The notes beneath the pieces are model-generated. The model did no database searches, was not told where the DNA came from, and saw nothing but the letters and a program-made list of their open reading frames with translations. A DNA stretch of 64,000 nucleotides from the NCBI RefSeq assembly GCF_900104955.1, contig NZ_FNSI01000001.1:124001-188000 (forward strand), in the 5' to 3' direction. Position 1 is the first letter of the stretch, and each line of letters opens with the position of its first letter. Both the position numbers and the translations under genes were made by a program. Shown here in pieces: positions 26,972 to 35,909 of the stretch. Origin of the DNA: Beijerinckia sp. 28-YEA-48 (GTDB taxonomy: Bacteria > Pseudomonadota > Alphaproteobacteria > Rhizobiales > Beijerinckiaceae).

Positions 26972-28623
26972 GTGTCATCTCCCGATTGATCAGCCGGCAA
27001 CCAGAACCGAAATTCGGTGTCGCCGGGCTCACTACGTTCTAGCCATATTCGGCCCGCATGCGCCTGCGCAATATTGGCGCAGACCGCCAACCCCAGTCCC
27101 AGGCCGTCGGCGCGGGACGTAAACAGCGGTTCGAACAGCCGCTCGGAGGCGGAAGGATCAATACCTGATCCGTTATCCTGAACAAGTACCTCGATGCGGG
27201 CGGGGTTGCTGGTGGTGGTAGCGGCAATGCGGATGCGACCATCGGTCCTGCCGGTCGAGGAAATGGCGTCGATCGAATTGGCGACCAGATTCATGACGAT
27301 CTGCTGGATTTGGATGCGATCGCACTGCAACTGCATCGGGCCAGAGAAGCGTGGCGGTTCGATGACGACACCTTGCTGGGCGACAAGCGGGCGCAGCAGG
27401 GCCAGCGCATCGGCGATGATCTCGCGCATATCAGCCCGGCTCTTTTCCGGCTCGCCGCGCTTCAGGAATTCGCGCATGCGGCGCAGGATTTCGCCGGCCG
27501 TGTCGATACTTTGCACGACACCGCGCAGATTGTCCTGCAAGCGGGAGAGGTCAATGGTGCTTTCCTGTTCGCTGCGCACGGCGGCGGTTCGCGCCAGGGC
27601 GCGCGCTGCCGTGAGCGGTTGGCTGATCTCGTGCGCCAGGGTCGACGTCATGCCCGAGACGAGATGGAAACGGTCGGCACGGGCAGCGCCGCGTTCGGCT
27701 TCCTTCAATCGTTCGGCCGCATCGGCGGCAGCGCGCGCGGCGGCGTCGCGCTCAGTGACGATGGAGCCGATCAGAAGCGCGGTCGCGGTCAGCACGATCA
27801 TGCCGCTTTGATAGACGGTGAACAGGCGCTCGTCGGAGCTGCTGTTGGACATGATGGCGTCGGCGACAAAGGCGACTTGAACGCAGGCGAGCGTCATGCA
27901 CGCGCCGTCGATGCCGTAGATCAGCGCTACGGTGATCACGGGCAGGAACAAGAGATAGAAATACGACGTGCCGACGGTCGGAAAGGTTTGCAGCACTAAG
28001 CCAATGAGCACTCCGGTGGCGATGGCGATGATCGGGGCGCTGAGGTTCGACAGGCGCGGCTTTTGTTCAAACAGGCCGGCCCTGATCTTGGGCCAGCGCA
28101 AGACCAGTGGCGTCACCACGCCGACGCCGATGAGTTCGCCGATTAGCAAGGGCGTGGTGACGAAGGGAATGTCGGCAAGATTGATATCATCGGACAGAAT
28201 GAAGGCGACGGTGACGACGATCGAGGTCAAGGCGGAGGCCAAAAGGCCGCAGCCGAGCAGAACGCTGATATCGCCGATGCGGGCGAGGGAGGGATCGAAA
28301 TCGAAATAGCGCTTCGCCGCAATGGTGGCCGCTGCATAGCAGAGCGTGGTGCCGACGGCGACGACGCCGATCATCGGCCAGCCGGGGGCGCGATCGATGA
28401 AAATCGATTCAGACAACATGATGCTGGCCAGCATGGCGATGCTGCCCGCCGTCACATTGCGGAACATGATGCCGAACAGGAGCCCAATGCCGGGGCTCCA
28501 GGCTGTGACATGCAAGCCTTTATGCTCGTGGATCTCACTGATCCATTCGAGCGCCACGAAGGCCAGGGTCAGAACGGCAATCTCTGACCACTTTGGCAGG
28601 CTCGGAAAACTTATCTTCGTCAT
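26968..28623 (-). CDS. Membrane sensor histidine kinase with MASE1-like input domain
   Basis: With ATG 28623 the product is 551 residues. Residues 1-290 contain about eight membrane helices in a MASE1-like pattern. A linker coiled coil follows, then the phosphoacceptor segment LAHEISQPLTAARAL (H331) and a HATPase domain with DNGSGID and GLGLGLAVCANIAQAH. It overlaps the response regulator gene and starts 19 bp after the stop of a TctC-type receptor gene. No periplasmic sensor domain is present, so the signal is probably sensed in or at the membrane. Confidence 0.88.
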   Translation of the reverse strand: MTKISFPSLPKWSEIAVLTLAFVALEWISEIHEHKGLHVTAWSPGIGLLFGIMFRNVTAGSIAMLASIMLSESIFIDRAPGWPMIGVVAVGTTLCYAAATIAAKRYFDFDPSLARIGDISVLLGCGLLASALTSIVVTVAFILSDDINLADIPFVTTPLLIGELIGVGVVTPLVLRWPKIRAGLFEQKPRLSNLSAPIIAIATGVLIGLVLQTFPTVGTSYFYLLFLPVITVALIYGIDGACMTLACVQVAFVADAIMSNSSSDERLFTVYQSGMIVLTATALLIGSIVTERDAAARAAADAAERLKEAERGAARADRFHLVSGMTSTLAHEISQPLTAARALARTAAVRSEQESTIDLSRLQDNLRGVVQSIDTAGEILRRMREFLKRGEPEKSRADMREIIADALALLRPLVAQQGVVIEPPRFSGPMQLQCDRIQIQQIVMNLVANSIDAISSTGRTDGRIRIAATTTSNPARIEVLVQDNGSGIDPSASERLFEPLFTSRADGLGLGLAVCANIAQAHAGRIWLERSEPGDTEFRFWLPADQSGDDT

Positions 28624-28642
28624 CGGTTCGGGGAAACCCGTG

Positions 28643-29629
28643 CTATTTGCCGTCTTCGGCCTTGGCGCCGGTGGCGCGCACCACTTCTTCCCACTTTTTC
28701 GTCTCGCTGGAAACATAGGCATTGATTTCGGCCAGGCTGCCGCCCAGCGGGCTCATGCCGGCGCGGTTGATCAATTGAGCGGTGTTGCCGCTTTTCAGCG
28801 CCGCATTGGCATCCGCGTTGATCTTGGCGACGATGGCATCGGGCGTCTTGGCTGGCACAAACAGGGCGATCCAGGTGGAATCTTCCACGTCGCCGATACC
28901 GGTTTCCGCCATGGTGGGCACATCGGGCAGTTCCGGCGTGCGCTTGGCGGCGGTGATGGCATAGCCCTTCAGCTTGCCGGCCTTCACCAGTTCAATGGCC
29001 GGCGTCATGGCGACGACGCCCAATTGCACATGGCCGGCCGTGACCGCGTTCATCGCCGGTCCGGCGCCGGTAAAGGGCACGTGGCGGATATCGACCTTGC
29101 CGATGAGGCGGAAAATGCGCTCGGCGGACAGATGCGGCGTCGTGCCCGGGCCAGGCCCTGCATAGGCGAGGGGCTGGGTCTTCGCCAGCGTCAGCACATC
29201 GGCCAGGGTGGCGGCGGGCAGATCTGGCGCGCCGACGACGATGTTGGGCGTGGTGGCGACCAGGGCCGCCACTTTGAAGTCCGAGGCGGCATAGCCAGGG
29301 TTGGGATAATAGCTCAAATTGACCGAGAAGGAGCTGGTCGAGGCCAGCACCGTATAGCCGTCGGCTTCGCCGCGGGCGACGGCGACGGTGGCGATATTGC
29401 CGCCGGCCCCGCCGCGGTTTTCGATCACCACCGCCTTGCCCCAATGCTCCTGCAGCGCCTGGCCGATGATGCGCGCGCCGACATCGGCCGGGCCGCCTGG
29501 CGCGAAGGAAACAACGAAGCGCACGGGACGATCCGGATAGGTGGCTTGCGCCATGGTGGCGCTCGTTCCGAACCCGAACAGGATGAGGCCACCGCAGAGT
29601 GCCGCCTGCATCGTCCTGTGAACCGCCAT
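28643..29629 (-). CDS. Bug/TctC-type periplasmic solute receptor
   Basis: The 328-residue binding protein of the tripartite tricarboxylate transporter family has a signal peptide ending near MAQA. The family start YPDRPVRFVVSFAPGGPADVGARI and VVIENRGGAGGNIAT are present. No membrane components (TctA, TctB) are encoded here. It heads a probable operon with the histidine kinase and response regulator, which suggests receptor-coupled sensing of a carboxylate. Confidence 0.9.
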   Translation of the reverse strand: MAVHRTMQAALCGGLILFGFGTSATMAQATYPDRPVRFVVSFAPGGPADVGARIIGQALQEHWGKAVVIENRGGAGGNIATVAVARGEADGYTVLASTSSFSVNLSYYPNPGYAASDFKVAALVATTPNIVVGAPDLPAATLADVLTLAKTQPLAYAGPGPGTTPHLSAERIFRLIGKVDIRHVPFTGAGPAMNAVTAGHVQLGVVAMTPAIELVKAGKLKGYAITAAKRTPELPDVPTMAETGIGDVEDSTWIALFVPAKTPDAIVAKINADANAALKSGNTAQLINRAGMSPLGGSLAEINAYVSSETKKWEEVVRATGAKAEDGK

Positions 29630-29725
29630 GTCGTTTCCTCCCTGATGTGTTGAAGCCAGTTGTCTTGAAGCAGGACGCGCGGCCGACCGACCCTCCGTCA
29701 GCCAGCCGCGCGTGACTTTAAGCGA

Positions 29726-31141
29726 TCAGACGCTGACCACTTTGCCGGGATTCATGATGTTGAGTGGATCGATGGAGCGTTTCAGCGTCCGCATCAATTC
29801 GAGCGTCGCGGGCGAATGCTCCTTGAGGAGATATTTCATCTTCGCCTGGCCAACGCCGTGCTCGCCGGTGCAGGTGCCTTCCATGGCGATGCCACGCAGC
29901 ACGAGGCGCTCAAGGAATTGCTCGGTGCGGGTGACCTCGTCCTTGTCGTCCATGTCGACCAGCAGGTTGACGTGGAAATTGCCGTCGCCGACATGGCCGA
30001 GGATCGGCGCCACGAGTTTCGACTCGGCGAGGTCGCGATAGGTTTCCTCGACACAATCGGCCAGGCGCGAGATTGGCACGCAGACGTCGCTGGCCAGCGT
30101 CTTGGCGCCGGGGCGCAGGGTGAAGCCGGCCCAATAGGCATCGTGGCGCGCTTGCCAGAGCTTGGTACGATCTTCGGGTTTGGTGGCCCAGGCGAAATCG
30201 CCGCCGCCGAATTCCTGGGCGATTTCACCGAAGCGTTCCGCTTGTTCCTTCACGCTCGCGTCGGTGCCGTGAAACTCCAGCAGCAGCAGCGGCTCTTCCG
30301 GCAGGCCGAGCTTGGAATGCAGGTTGACGGCGTGCACCATGAGTGCGTCCAGCAATTCGATACGCGCCACCGGCAGGCCGCTCTGGATGGTGGCAATGGT
30401 GGCGTCGCAGCAGGCGCGCACGGACGGGAAAGTGCAGACGCCAGCCGAAATCGCTTCGGGAATGCCGTAAAGACGCAGAGTGATCTCGGTGATGACACCA
30501 AGCGTGCCTTCGGCGCCGATGAAGAGGCGGGTCAGATCATAGCCGGCCGAGGATTTCTTGGCGCGGCTCGCCGTCTTGACGATCTCGCCGTCGGGCATGA
30601 CCACGGTGAGGGAGAGCACATTGTCCTTCATCGTGCCGTAGCGCACCGCATTGGTGCCAGACGCACGCGTCGACACCATGCCGCCGATAGAGGCATCGGC
30701 GCCGGGATCGATGGGGAAGAACAGGCCGGTGTCGCGCAGATATTCGTTCAGTTCCTTGCGGGTGATGCCCGGCTCGACGACGACGTTGAGGTCTTCCGCG
30801 TGAACGGCGACGACGCGCTTCATCTGCGACAGATCAATGCAGATGCCGCCGTAGGGCGCGTTGACATGGCCTTCCAGCGACGTGCCGGTGCCGAAGGGAA
30901 TGACGGGCACGCGATGGAGGGCGCAGAGCTTGACGATCTCGACCACTTCCTCGGTCGACTGCGCGAAGACCACCGCGTCAGGCGCCTGGTTTGGCGTCCA
31001 CGTGAGGGTATGGCCATGCTGCTGGCGCACGGTCTCATTGGCCGAATAGCGATTGCCGAATTTTTTCGACAGGGCGTCGCGCACGGCGTCGATGGAAGCC
31101 TGGGGCGGACGCGTGGTGGCGATGGTCTGGTGCGTGTTCAA
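29726..31141 (-). CDS. FAD-binding oxidase, GlcD / D-lactate dehydrogenase type
   Basis: The flavoprotein of about 471 residues has the PCMH FAD-binding fold: VPVIPFGTGTSLEGHVNAPYGGICIDLSQM, then FFPIDPGADASIGGMVSTRASGTNAVRYGT. The C-terminal cap contains GHVGDGNFHVNLLVD and the final CTGEHGVGQAKMKYL with NIMNPGKV. It oxidises 2-hydroxy acids such as glycolate or D-lactate. TTG 31141 with AGGA 8 bases upstream gives the usual length; ATG 31201 is an alternative. It lies downstream of the AraC-type regulator. The GlcF-type subunit gene is on the other side of that regulator. Confidence 0.88.
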   Translation of the reverse strand: MNTHQTIATTRPPQASIDAVRDALSKKFGNRYSANETVRQQHGHTLTWTPNQAPDAVVFAQSTEEVVEIVKLCALHRVPVIPFGTGTSLEGHVNAPYGGICIDLSQMKRVVAVHAEDLNVVVEPGITRKELNEYLRDTGLFFPIDPGADASIGGMVSTRASGTNAVRYGTMKDNVLSLTVVMPDGEIVKTASRAKKSSAGYDLTRLFIGAEGTLGVITEITLRLYGIPEAISAGVCTFPSVRACCDATIATIQSGLPVARIELLDALMVHAVNLHSKLGLPEEPLLLLEFHGTDASVKEQAERFGEIAQEFGGGDFAWATKPEDRTKLWQARHDAYWAGFTLRPGAKTLASDVCVPISRLADCVEETYRDLAESKLVAPILGHVGDGNFHVNLLVDMDDKDEVTRTEQFLERLVLRGIAMEGTCTGEHGVGQAKMKYLLKEHSPATLELMRTLKRSIDPLNIMNPGKVVSV

Positions 31142-31237
31142 GAGCGCTTCCTGATGTCGGTGTCGAAGAGCGACCTTAGAGGGGTTGGCGCGGCGGAACA
31201 ATCCGCTTTGGCCAGGCGGCTGATTTGGCCAAATGGC

Positions 31238-32233
31238 TTAATTCGGGCGGTTGCGCCAGGCGCTGGCGCTCACGCCAAAGCGGCGTTTGAACAGCCGGCA
31301 GAAATGCGAAAGGTCGTTGAAGCCGGCGCGATAGGCGATCTGGGAAATGTTCTGGTTGCCCTGGCGCGGATCGCTCAGCGCCTCGCGGCAGGTTTCGAGG
31401 CGCCGTTCGACGATCCAGTCGCCAAAGCTCTGGCCGGTCTTTTCGAAACGCATATGCAGCGTGCGGAGCGAAATGCCGAAACCGCGCGCGACGAAGGCGG
31501 GGGAAAGCCGTGGGTCGAATAGGTTGCTGCGACAGAAGGCGAGGATGTTCTCCAATTGCACGTCCTGGTCGGGCCGGCCGGTCTCTTCGGCCCGGGTCGA
31601 AAGCGCCAGCAGGTTATAGAGATTTTCGACGAGCAGATTGGCTTCGATGCTGGGTAAGGTGTCGCTACCGACCAATTGGCGGATATGTTGCCTTGTCATA
31701 TCCAGATAGGGCGCGCGCGCATCGATCTTCAACGTGCGCGATCGCTTGAGCCAGGGAATACGCGGTTCCAGCACGCTGCTGGGCACAATGGCGATGAGCC
31801 GTTGGACCGGCGCTTCGAACCGCATCTCGAACGGCCGGCGGCTGTCCATGATGGCGATTTCGCCAGGGTCGAGAGTGAAGCGCGTCTCGTCCTGGGCGAT
31901 GAGGCTTTGCCCCTCCACTTGCAGGCTCACCAGATAGGTCGGCTCGTCCTCGCGCCGGATATGCTGGGGCCGGCGCAGGATGCGGTGCCGTTGCGAGTGG
32001 AATTGCGCCACCTTGAAGGCGCCATAGTTGCGCGCGGCGATCCTGGCTTGAAAGTGTGGCGGCGCTTCGCTTTCCGGCGAGACGTTGAGAATGGTCCGGC
32101 AGACGATTTCCCGCCAATAGGCGAGGCGGTCCACCGTTCGCATCGTCTCGCTTGCCCATGTCGTGCTGTTCACAGCCATCTCTCCGGAGCCGGAACAGCA
32201 GCTTACACCAAGTTTCAAAACGGAAATATCCAT
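31238..32233 (-). CDS. AraC-family transcriptional regulator
   Basis: The 331-residue regulator has an N-terminal ligand domain of the AraC-binding-like (AraC_binding_2) type (RRPQHIRREDEPTYLVSLQVEG, FTLDPGEIAIMDSRRPFEMRF) and a C-terminal double helix-turn-helix ending in SQIAYRAGFNDLSHFCRLFKRRFG. The start may be ATG 32233 or the internal ATG 32179. It is divergent from glcF and upstream of the GlcD-type gene on the same strand, so it likely controls both sides. Confidence 0.88.
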   Translation of the reverse strand: MDISVLKLGVSCCSGSGEMAVNSTTWASETMRTVDRLAYWREIVCRTILNVSPESEAPPHFQARIAARNYGAFKVAQFHSQRHRILRRPQHIRREDEPTYLVSLQVEGQSLIAQDETRFTLDPGEIAIMDSRRPFEMRFEAPVQRLIAIVPSSVLEPRIPWLKRSRTLKIDARAPYLDMTRQHIRQLVGSDTLPSIEANLLVENLYNLLALSTRAEETGRPDQDVQLENILAFCRSNLFDPRLSPAFVARGFGISLRTLHMRFEKTGQSFGDWIVERRLETCREALSDPRQGNQNISQIAYRAGFNDLSHFCRLFKRRFGVSASAWRNRPN

Positions 32234-32365
32234 TCTGCAATTTCATCCGGGGCGTAAAATCCGGGTTGCGCTGGTGGTCAAATCGGCTGCGCGCTCGTCC
32301 AAGCCTGGCGGGCCCATTTTTGCGAGGCTGGCGCGTTAATCAAACGGCGTCGCCAGTGGCATAGA

Positions 32366-33724
32366 ATGCGGACAAATTTCACCCCTGAGCAATTGCAGAG
32401 GCCGGAGATCGCGGAGGCGAACGGTATTCTCGAAACCTGTGTCCACTATGGGTTTTGCACCAATGCCTGTCCCACCTATGTGCTGACCCGCGACGAGAAC
32501 GAGGCGCCTCGCGGCCGCATCGACCTGATCCGCGAAATGCTGGAACTGGGCGGCGCGCCGAAGCCCGAAACCGTCGGCCATCTCGACAATTGCCTGTCTT
32601 GCCTCTCCTGCATGACCACCTGCGCGGCGAAGGTCGACTATGTGCATCTGATCGACCGGGCCCGCGTCCATATCGAGGAGAACTATCGGCGTCCTGTCGG
32701 TGAGCGGCTTTTGCGTAGCGCGCTCGCCCGCATTTTGCCCTATCCGCGGCGTTTTCGATGGGCGCTGGCGCTGGGCCGCTGGGGCACGCATTTGCGCGGC
32801 ATGATGCCCGCCCTGTTGCGGCCGCTTCTCGACATGGTGCCCGTGGAGACGTCGACGGAGATTCTCGCGCCGCAGATTTTCAAGGCTGAAGGCGTGCGTC
32901 GCCACCGCGTCGCGCTGTTGGCCGGCTGCGCGCAGCAGGTGCTGAACAGCCATATCAATGCCGCCACCATTCGCCTGTTGCAGCGCCACGGCTGCGAGGT
33001 GGTGATTACGGCGGGCGCTGGCTGCTGTGGCTCTCTCACCTTGCATATGGGACGCGAGGGGGACGCCAAGGCATCGGCGCGCGCCAATGTTCTGGCCTGG
33101 CAGCGGGAGATCGCGCAGGGCGGTCTCGATGCGATCATCGTCAACGCCTCGGGCTGCGGCACGACGGTGAAGGACTACGCCCATCTGCTGGCGCGCGATC
33201 CCGACATGGCGGCGCCGGCGCGCGCGATCGCGGCCTTGGCCTGCGACGTCACCGAGTTTCTCGCCCGGTTGGGACTGCAAGCACCGGTCGAGCCCCGCGC
33301 CTACAAAGTCGCCTATCACGATCCCTGTTCCATGCAGCATGTGCAGAAGGTGATCCGGCCGCCGCGCGATCTATTGCAGGCGGCGGGCTACCGCGTGCAG
33401 GACATCGCCGAAAAGCATTTCTGCTGCGGCTCGGCTGGCACCTACAATCTGTTGCATCCGGCGATGGCCGAGCGGTTGGGCCAGCGCAAGGCCGGCCATA
33501 TCGCCAGCGCCGATCCCGACATTCTGGCGACGGGCAATATCGGCTGCATGACGCAGATCGGCCGCTATCTGCCGCTGCCCGTCGTCCACACGGTGGAACT
33601 GCTCGATTGGGCGACCGGCGGGCCAAAGCCAGCGGCTTTGCTGGGCCGCGTCCTGCGGGCGCCACCGCCAGCCTCCGTAACAACCAAGACGTCAGCATCT
33701 CCAGAGACGGACGGTTTCTGGTAG
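32366..33724 (+). CDS. glcF: GlcF-type iron-sulfur subunit
   Basis: The 452-residue electron-transfer subunit has two [4Fe-4S] clusters, seen as C-x6-C-x3-CP near residue 30 (CVHYGFCTNACP) and CLSCLSCMTTC near residue 75. Two CCG-type domains follow (GAGCCGSLTLHMGR and HFCCGSAGTYNLL). It normally works with GlcD and GlcE in glycolate oxidation. Here it is followed after 19 bp by a vanillyl-alcohol-oxidase-type flavoprotein, an unusual pairing. Confidence 0.9.
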   Translation: MRTNFTPEQLQRPEIAEANGILETCVHYGFCTNACPTYVLTRDENEAPRGRIDLIREMLELGGAPKPETVGHLDNCLSCLSCMTTCAAKVDYVHLIDRARVHIEENYRRPVGERLLRSALARILPYPRRFRWALALGRWGTHLRGMMPALLRPLLDMVPVETSTEILAPQIFKAEGVRRHRVALLAGCAQQVLNSHINAATIRLLQRHGCEVVITAGAGCCGSLTLHMGREGDAKASARANVLAWQREIAQGGLDAIIVNASGCGTTVKDYAHLLARDPDMAAPARAIAALACDVTEFLARLGLQAPVEPRAYKVAYHDPCSMQHVQKVIRPPRDLLQAAGYRVQDIAEKHFCCGSAGTYNLLHPAMAERLGQRKAGHIASADPDILATGNIGCMTQIGRYLPLPVVHTVELLDWATGGPKPAALLGRVLRAPPPASVTTKTSASPETDGFW

Positions 33725-33743
33725 CGGGATAGAGGAGAAACCC

Positions 33744-35267
33744 ATGGATCCGGCATCATTTGAGGCTTTCCTTGGCGCTGTGGCGCACAGCGTCGGCGCT
33801 GATGCGATCAATGTCAGTCGCGAGACGATCACGCGCTATGGCGAGAACACCATGCCGGGTGGGGATCGCCCGCCAGCGGCGGTGCTGTCTCCGTCGACGA
33901 CCGCGCATGTGCAGGCGATTGTCCGGGCCGCCAACGCTCACCGCATTCCGCTCTACCCGATCAGCACCGGCAACAACATCGGCCTCGGCAGTCGCTCGGC
34001 GACATTGGCGGGCCAGGTGGTGATCGATCTCGGCGCGCGGATGAACCGCATTCTCGAAGTCAACGAGCGGCTTGGCTATGCGGTGGTGGAGCCTGGCGTC
34101 AGCTATCAGATGATGCACGACGAGCTGGTGCGGCTCGGCAATCGCTACATGGTCGACGTGACGTCGGGGCCGCCGCAAGGCGGCATCATCGGCAATGCGC
34201 TCGATAAGGGCGCTGGCTATGGGCCTTATTTCGATCACTTCGGCACGGCCTGCGGCATGGAAGTGGTGCTCGGCAATGGCGAAATACTGCGCACCGGTGA
34301 CGGGGCTTTGGCGAGCGACACGCTGACCAATTGGCATACGTCGAAATATTCCTATGGGCCTGTGATCGATGGCCTGTTCGCCCAATCGAACTATGGCATC
34401 GTCACCCGCATGGGCATGTGGCTGATGCCGCGCCCGCCGGCGGTGCGCAGTTTCCATTTCGCCTTTCCCGATGATGGCGATCTCGAAGAGATCGTCGAAC
34501 TCTGCCGCCCGCTGAAAATGTCGAATTTCGTGCCGACGTTGTTTCGGGTCGCCAATGATGTTTATCTCTGCGGCTCGGAGGGCGAGAGCGCCGAATATCG
34601 CTCAAGCAATGGCCGCAAGGCGGTCAGCGATGAAGGCCGTCGCGCCTTGCGCGCCCGCCATGGCCTCGGCGCATGGACGGTGTCCGGCGCTTTCTATGGA
34701 CCCAGCGCCGAGGCGGTGGAACCGATGATCCGCCGCGTGCGCGATGTCTTCGAGCGCTCCGGCAAAGCCAAATACATCCCACATGACGAGGCGCAGGCGA
34801 TCGGGCCGCTGCAAGTGGCGATCAACGCTTTCTCCGGCGTGCCAAGCCATGGCGAACTCGGCCTGTTGAAATGGCGGCCGGGCGGCGGCAACACCTGGTT
34901 CCTGCCGGGCACGCCCATGGACGGCAAGGTGGCCAATGAATTCCAGGCCCTGTGCCGCAAGATCTATGGGGATCATGGCCTCGACTACATGGTGATGAAC
35001 GTGTGCAGCGCGCGCTTCGCCCGTGGCCTGCATGTCATCGTCTTCAATCGCGAGGATGAGGACGAGTGCAGGCGCGCCGACGCCTGCTACAAGAAGATGT
35101 CGGAAGCGGTGGCGAGCCGTGGCGTCTTCGTCGGCCGCGCGCCGATCGATTATCACGCTTTCCACATGCAGCAGACGGCGGCGAGCTTCCAGGGTGCCTG
35201 CAACGGCATCAAACAGGCGCTCGACCCCAATGGCGTGATCGCGCCGGGGCGCTATGGCATCGGGTAG
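33744..35267 (+). CDS. FAD-linked oxidase of the vanillyl-alcohol oxidase / p-cresol methylhydroxylase family
   Basis: The 507-residue flavoprotein has the PCMH FAD site (YPISTGNNIGLGSRSATLAG, VVIDLGARMNRILEVNERLGYAVVEPGVSY) and the VAO-type segment SGPPQGGIIGNALDKGAGYGPYFDHFG. Family members oxidise 4-alkylphenols or benzylic alcohols. AGGAGAAACCC precedes ATG 33744. No cytochrome c subunit gene is adjacent; the only nearby electron carrier is the GlcF-type protein just upstream. Confidence 0.85.
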   Translation: MDPASFEAFLGAVAHSVGADAINVSRETITRYGENTMPGGDRPPAAVLSPSTTAHVQAIVRAANAHRIPLYPISTGNNIGLGSRSATLAGQVVIDLGARMNRILEVNERLGYAVVEPGVSYQMMHDELVRLGNRYMVDVTSGPPQGGIIGNALDKGAGYGPYFDHFGTACGMEVVLGNGEILRTGDGALASDTLTNWHTSKYSYGPVIDGLFAQSNYGIVTRMGMWLMPRPPAVRSFHFAFPDDGDLEEIVELCRPLKMSNFVPTLFRVANDVYLCGSEGESAEYRSSNGRKAVSDEGRRALRARHGLGAWTVSGAFYGPSAEAVEPMIRRVRDVFERSGKAKYIPHDEAQAIGPLQVAINAFSGVPSHGELGLLKWRPGGGNTWFLPGTPMDGKVANEFQALCRKIYGDHGLDYMVMNVCSARFARGLHVIVFNREDEDECRRADACYKKMSEAVASRGVFVGRAPIDYHAFHMQQTAASFQGACNGIKQALDPNGVIAPGRYGIG

Positions 35268-35315
35268 AAGCGTTGCGAGGCCTCGGTGTCATCAAGTCAG
35301 TTGAATATGCCACAG

Positions 35316-35376
35316 CCTTGGTGTCATCCCGGACGACTGCGCAGCAGGCGATCCGGGACCCAGGGGCGTGTGGTAG
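35316..35376 (+). repeat. Inverted-repeat arm left of the GIY-YIG gene
   Basis: About 60 bp beginning CCTTGGTGTCATCCCGGAC and ending CCAGGGGCGTGTGGTAG. It contains an internal palindrome (TCCCGGA and TCCGGGA). An inverted near copy lies at 35720-35779 beyond the gene, and a same-orientation relative at 35818-35875. Confidence 0.8.
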
Positions 35377-35411
35377 AGTGAGGGCCGACGAGGCCATCAA
35401 GAATCCACCCC

Positions 35412-35705
35412 ATGCAGCATTCTTATTGGGTTTATATTTTGGCGAGCGGTCGCAACGGTACGCTTTACACGGGCGTCAGCAACGATCTAGCCTGGCGCGT
35501 TTATGAGCATAAAACGAAAGCCATCCCTGGCTTCACGGCTCGCCATGATGTTTCGAAGCTCGTTTGCTACGAAGAGCATAGCGAAATCGATGATGCGATC
35601 GCACGCGAGAAGAAGCTCAAACGTTGGCGGCGGGACTGGAAACTGCAACTGATCGAAGCGGTCAATCCGCAGTGGAATGATTTGTATGAGACATTGAATC
35701 CCTAA
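35412..35705 (+). CDS. GIY-YIG domain endonuclease-like protein
   Basis: The 97-residue protein is a single GIY-YIG nuclease domain: SYWVYILAS and LYTGVSNDLAWRVYEHK carry the VYI and YTG motifs with the conserved arginine. The acidic segment AIAREKKLKRWRRDWK holds the metal-binding glutamate. It is of the UPF0213 (YhbQ-like) type. The gene is enclosed by inverted copies of a 60-bp palindromic repeat, which suggests a small mobile or domesticated cassette. Confidence 0.85.
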   Translation: MQHSYWVYILASGRNGTLYTGVSNDLAWRVYEHKTKAIPGFTARHDVSKLVCYEEHSEIDDAIAREKKLKRWRRDWKLQLIEAVNPQWNDLYETLNP

Positions 35706-35719
35706 AGCTGTCGATGGGT

Positions 35720-35779
35720 CCTACCACGCGCCCCTGGTTCCCGGATCGCGCTTTCAGCGCGTCCGGGATGACACCAAGG
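35720..35779 (-). repeat. Inverted-repeat arm right of the GIY-YIG gene
   Basis: The mirror copy of 35316-35376 on the opposite strand, with an internal hairpin (CCCGGATCGCGCT and AGCGCGTCCGGG). The outer edges CCTTGGTGTCAT and GTGGTAG match the left arm exactly; the hairpin loop differs. Confidence 0.8.
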
Positions 35780-35817
35780 TTTTGGGAAAACGATGGACGT
35801 TGAAGAATAGTCCAGCA

Positions 35818-35875
35818 CCTCGGTGTCATCCCCGACAGCCGCGTAGCGGCTGAGCGGGGATCCAGGGGCCAGCGG
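35818..35875 (+). repeat. Third relative of the GIY-YIG flanking repeat
   Basis: CCTCGGTGTCATCCCCGACA to GATCCAGGGGCC, in the same orientation as the left arm. The internal stem is CAGCCGC-GTAG-CGGCTG inside TCCCC and GGGGA. It borders a broken regulator gene, so the repeat may have landed in or next to that gene. Confidence 0.7.
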
Positions 35876-35909
35876 ACAAATGTGGCTTGAGGGTTCAATA
35901 GCCCAGGCA

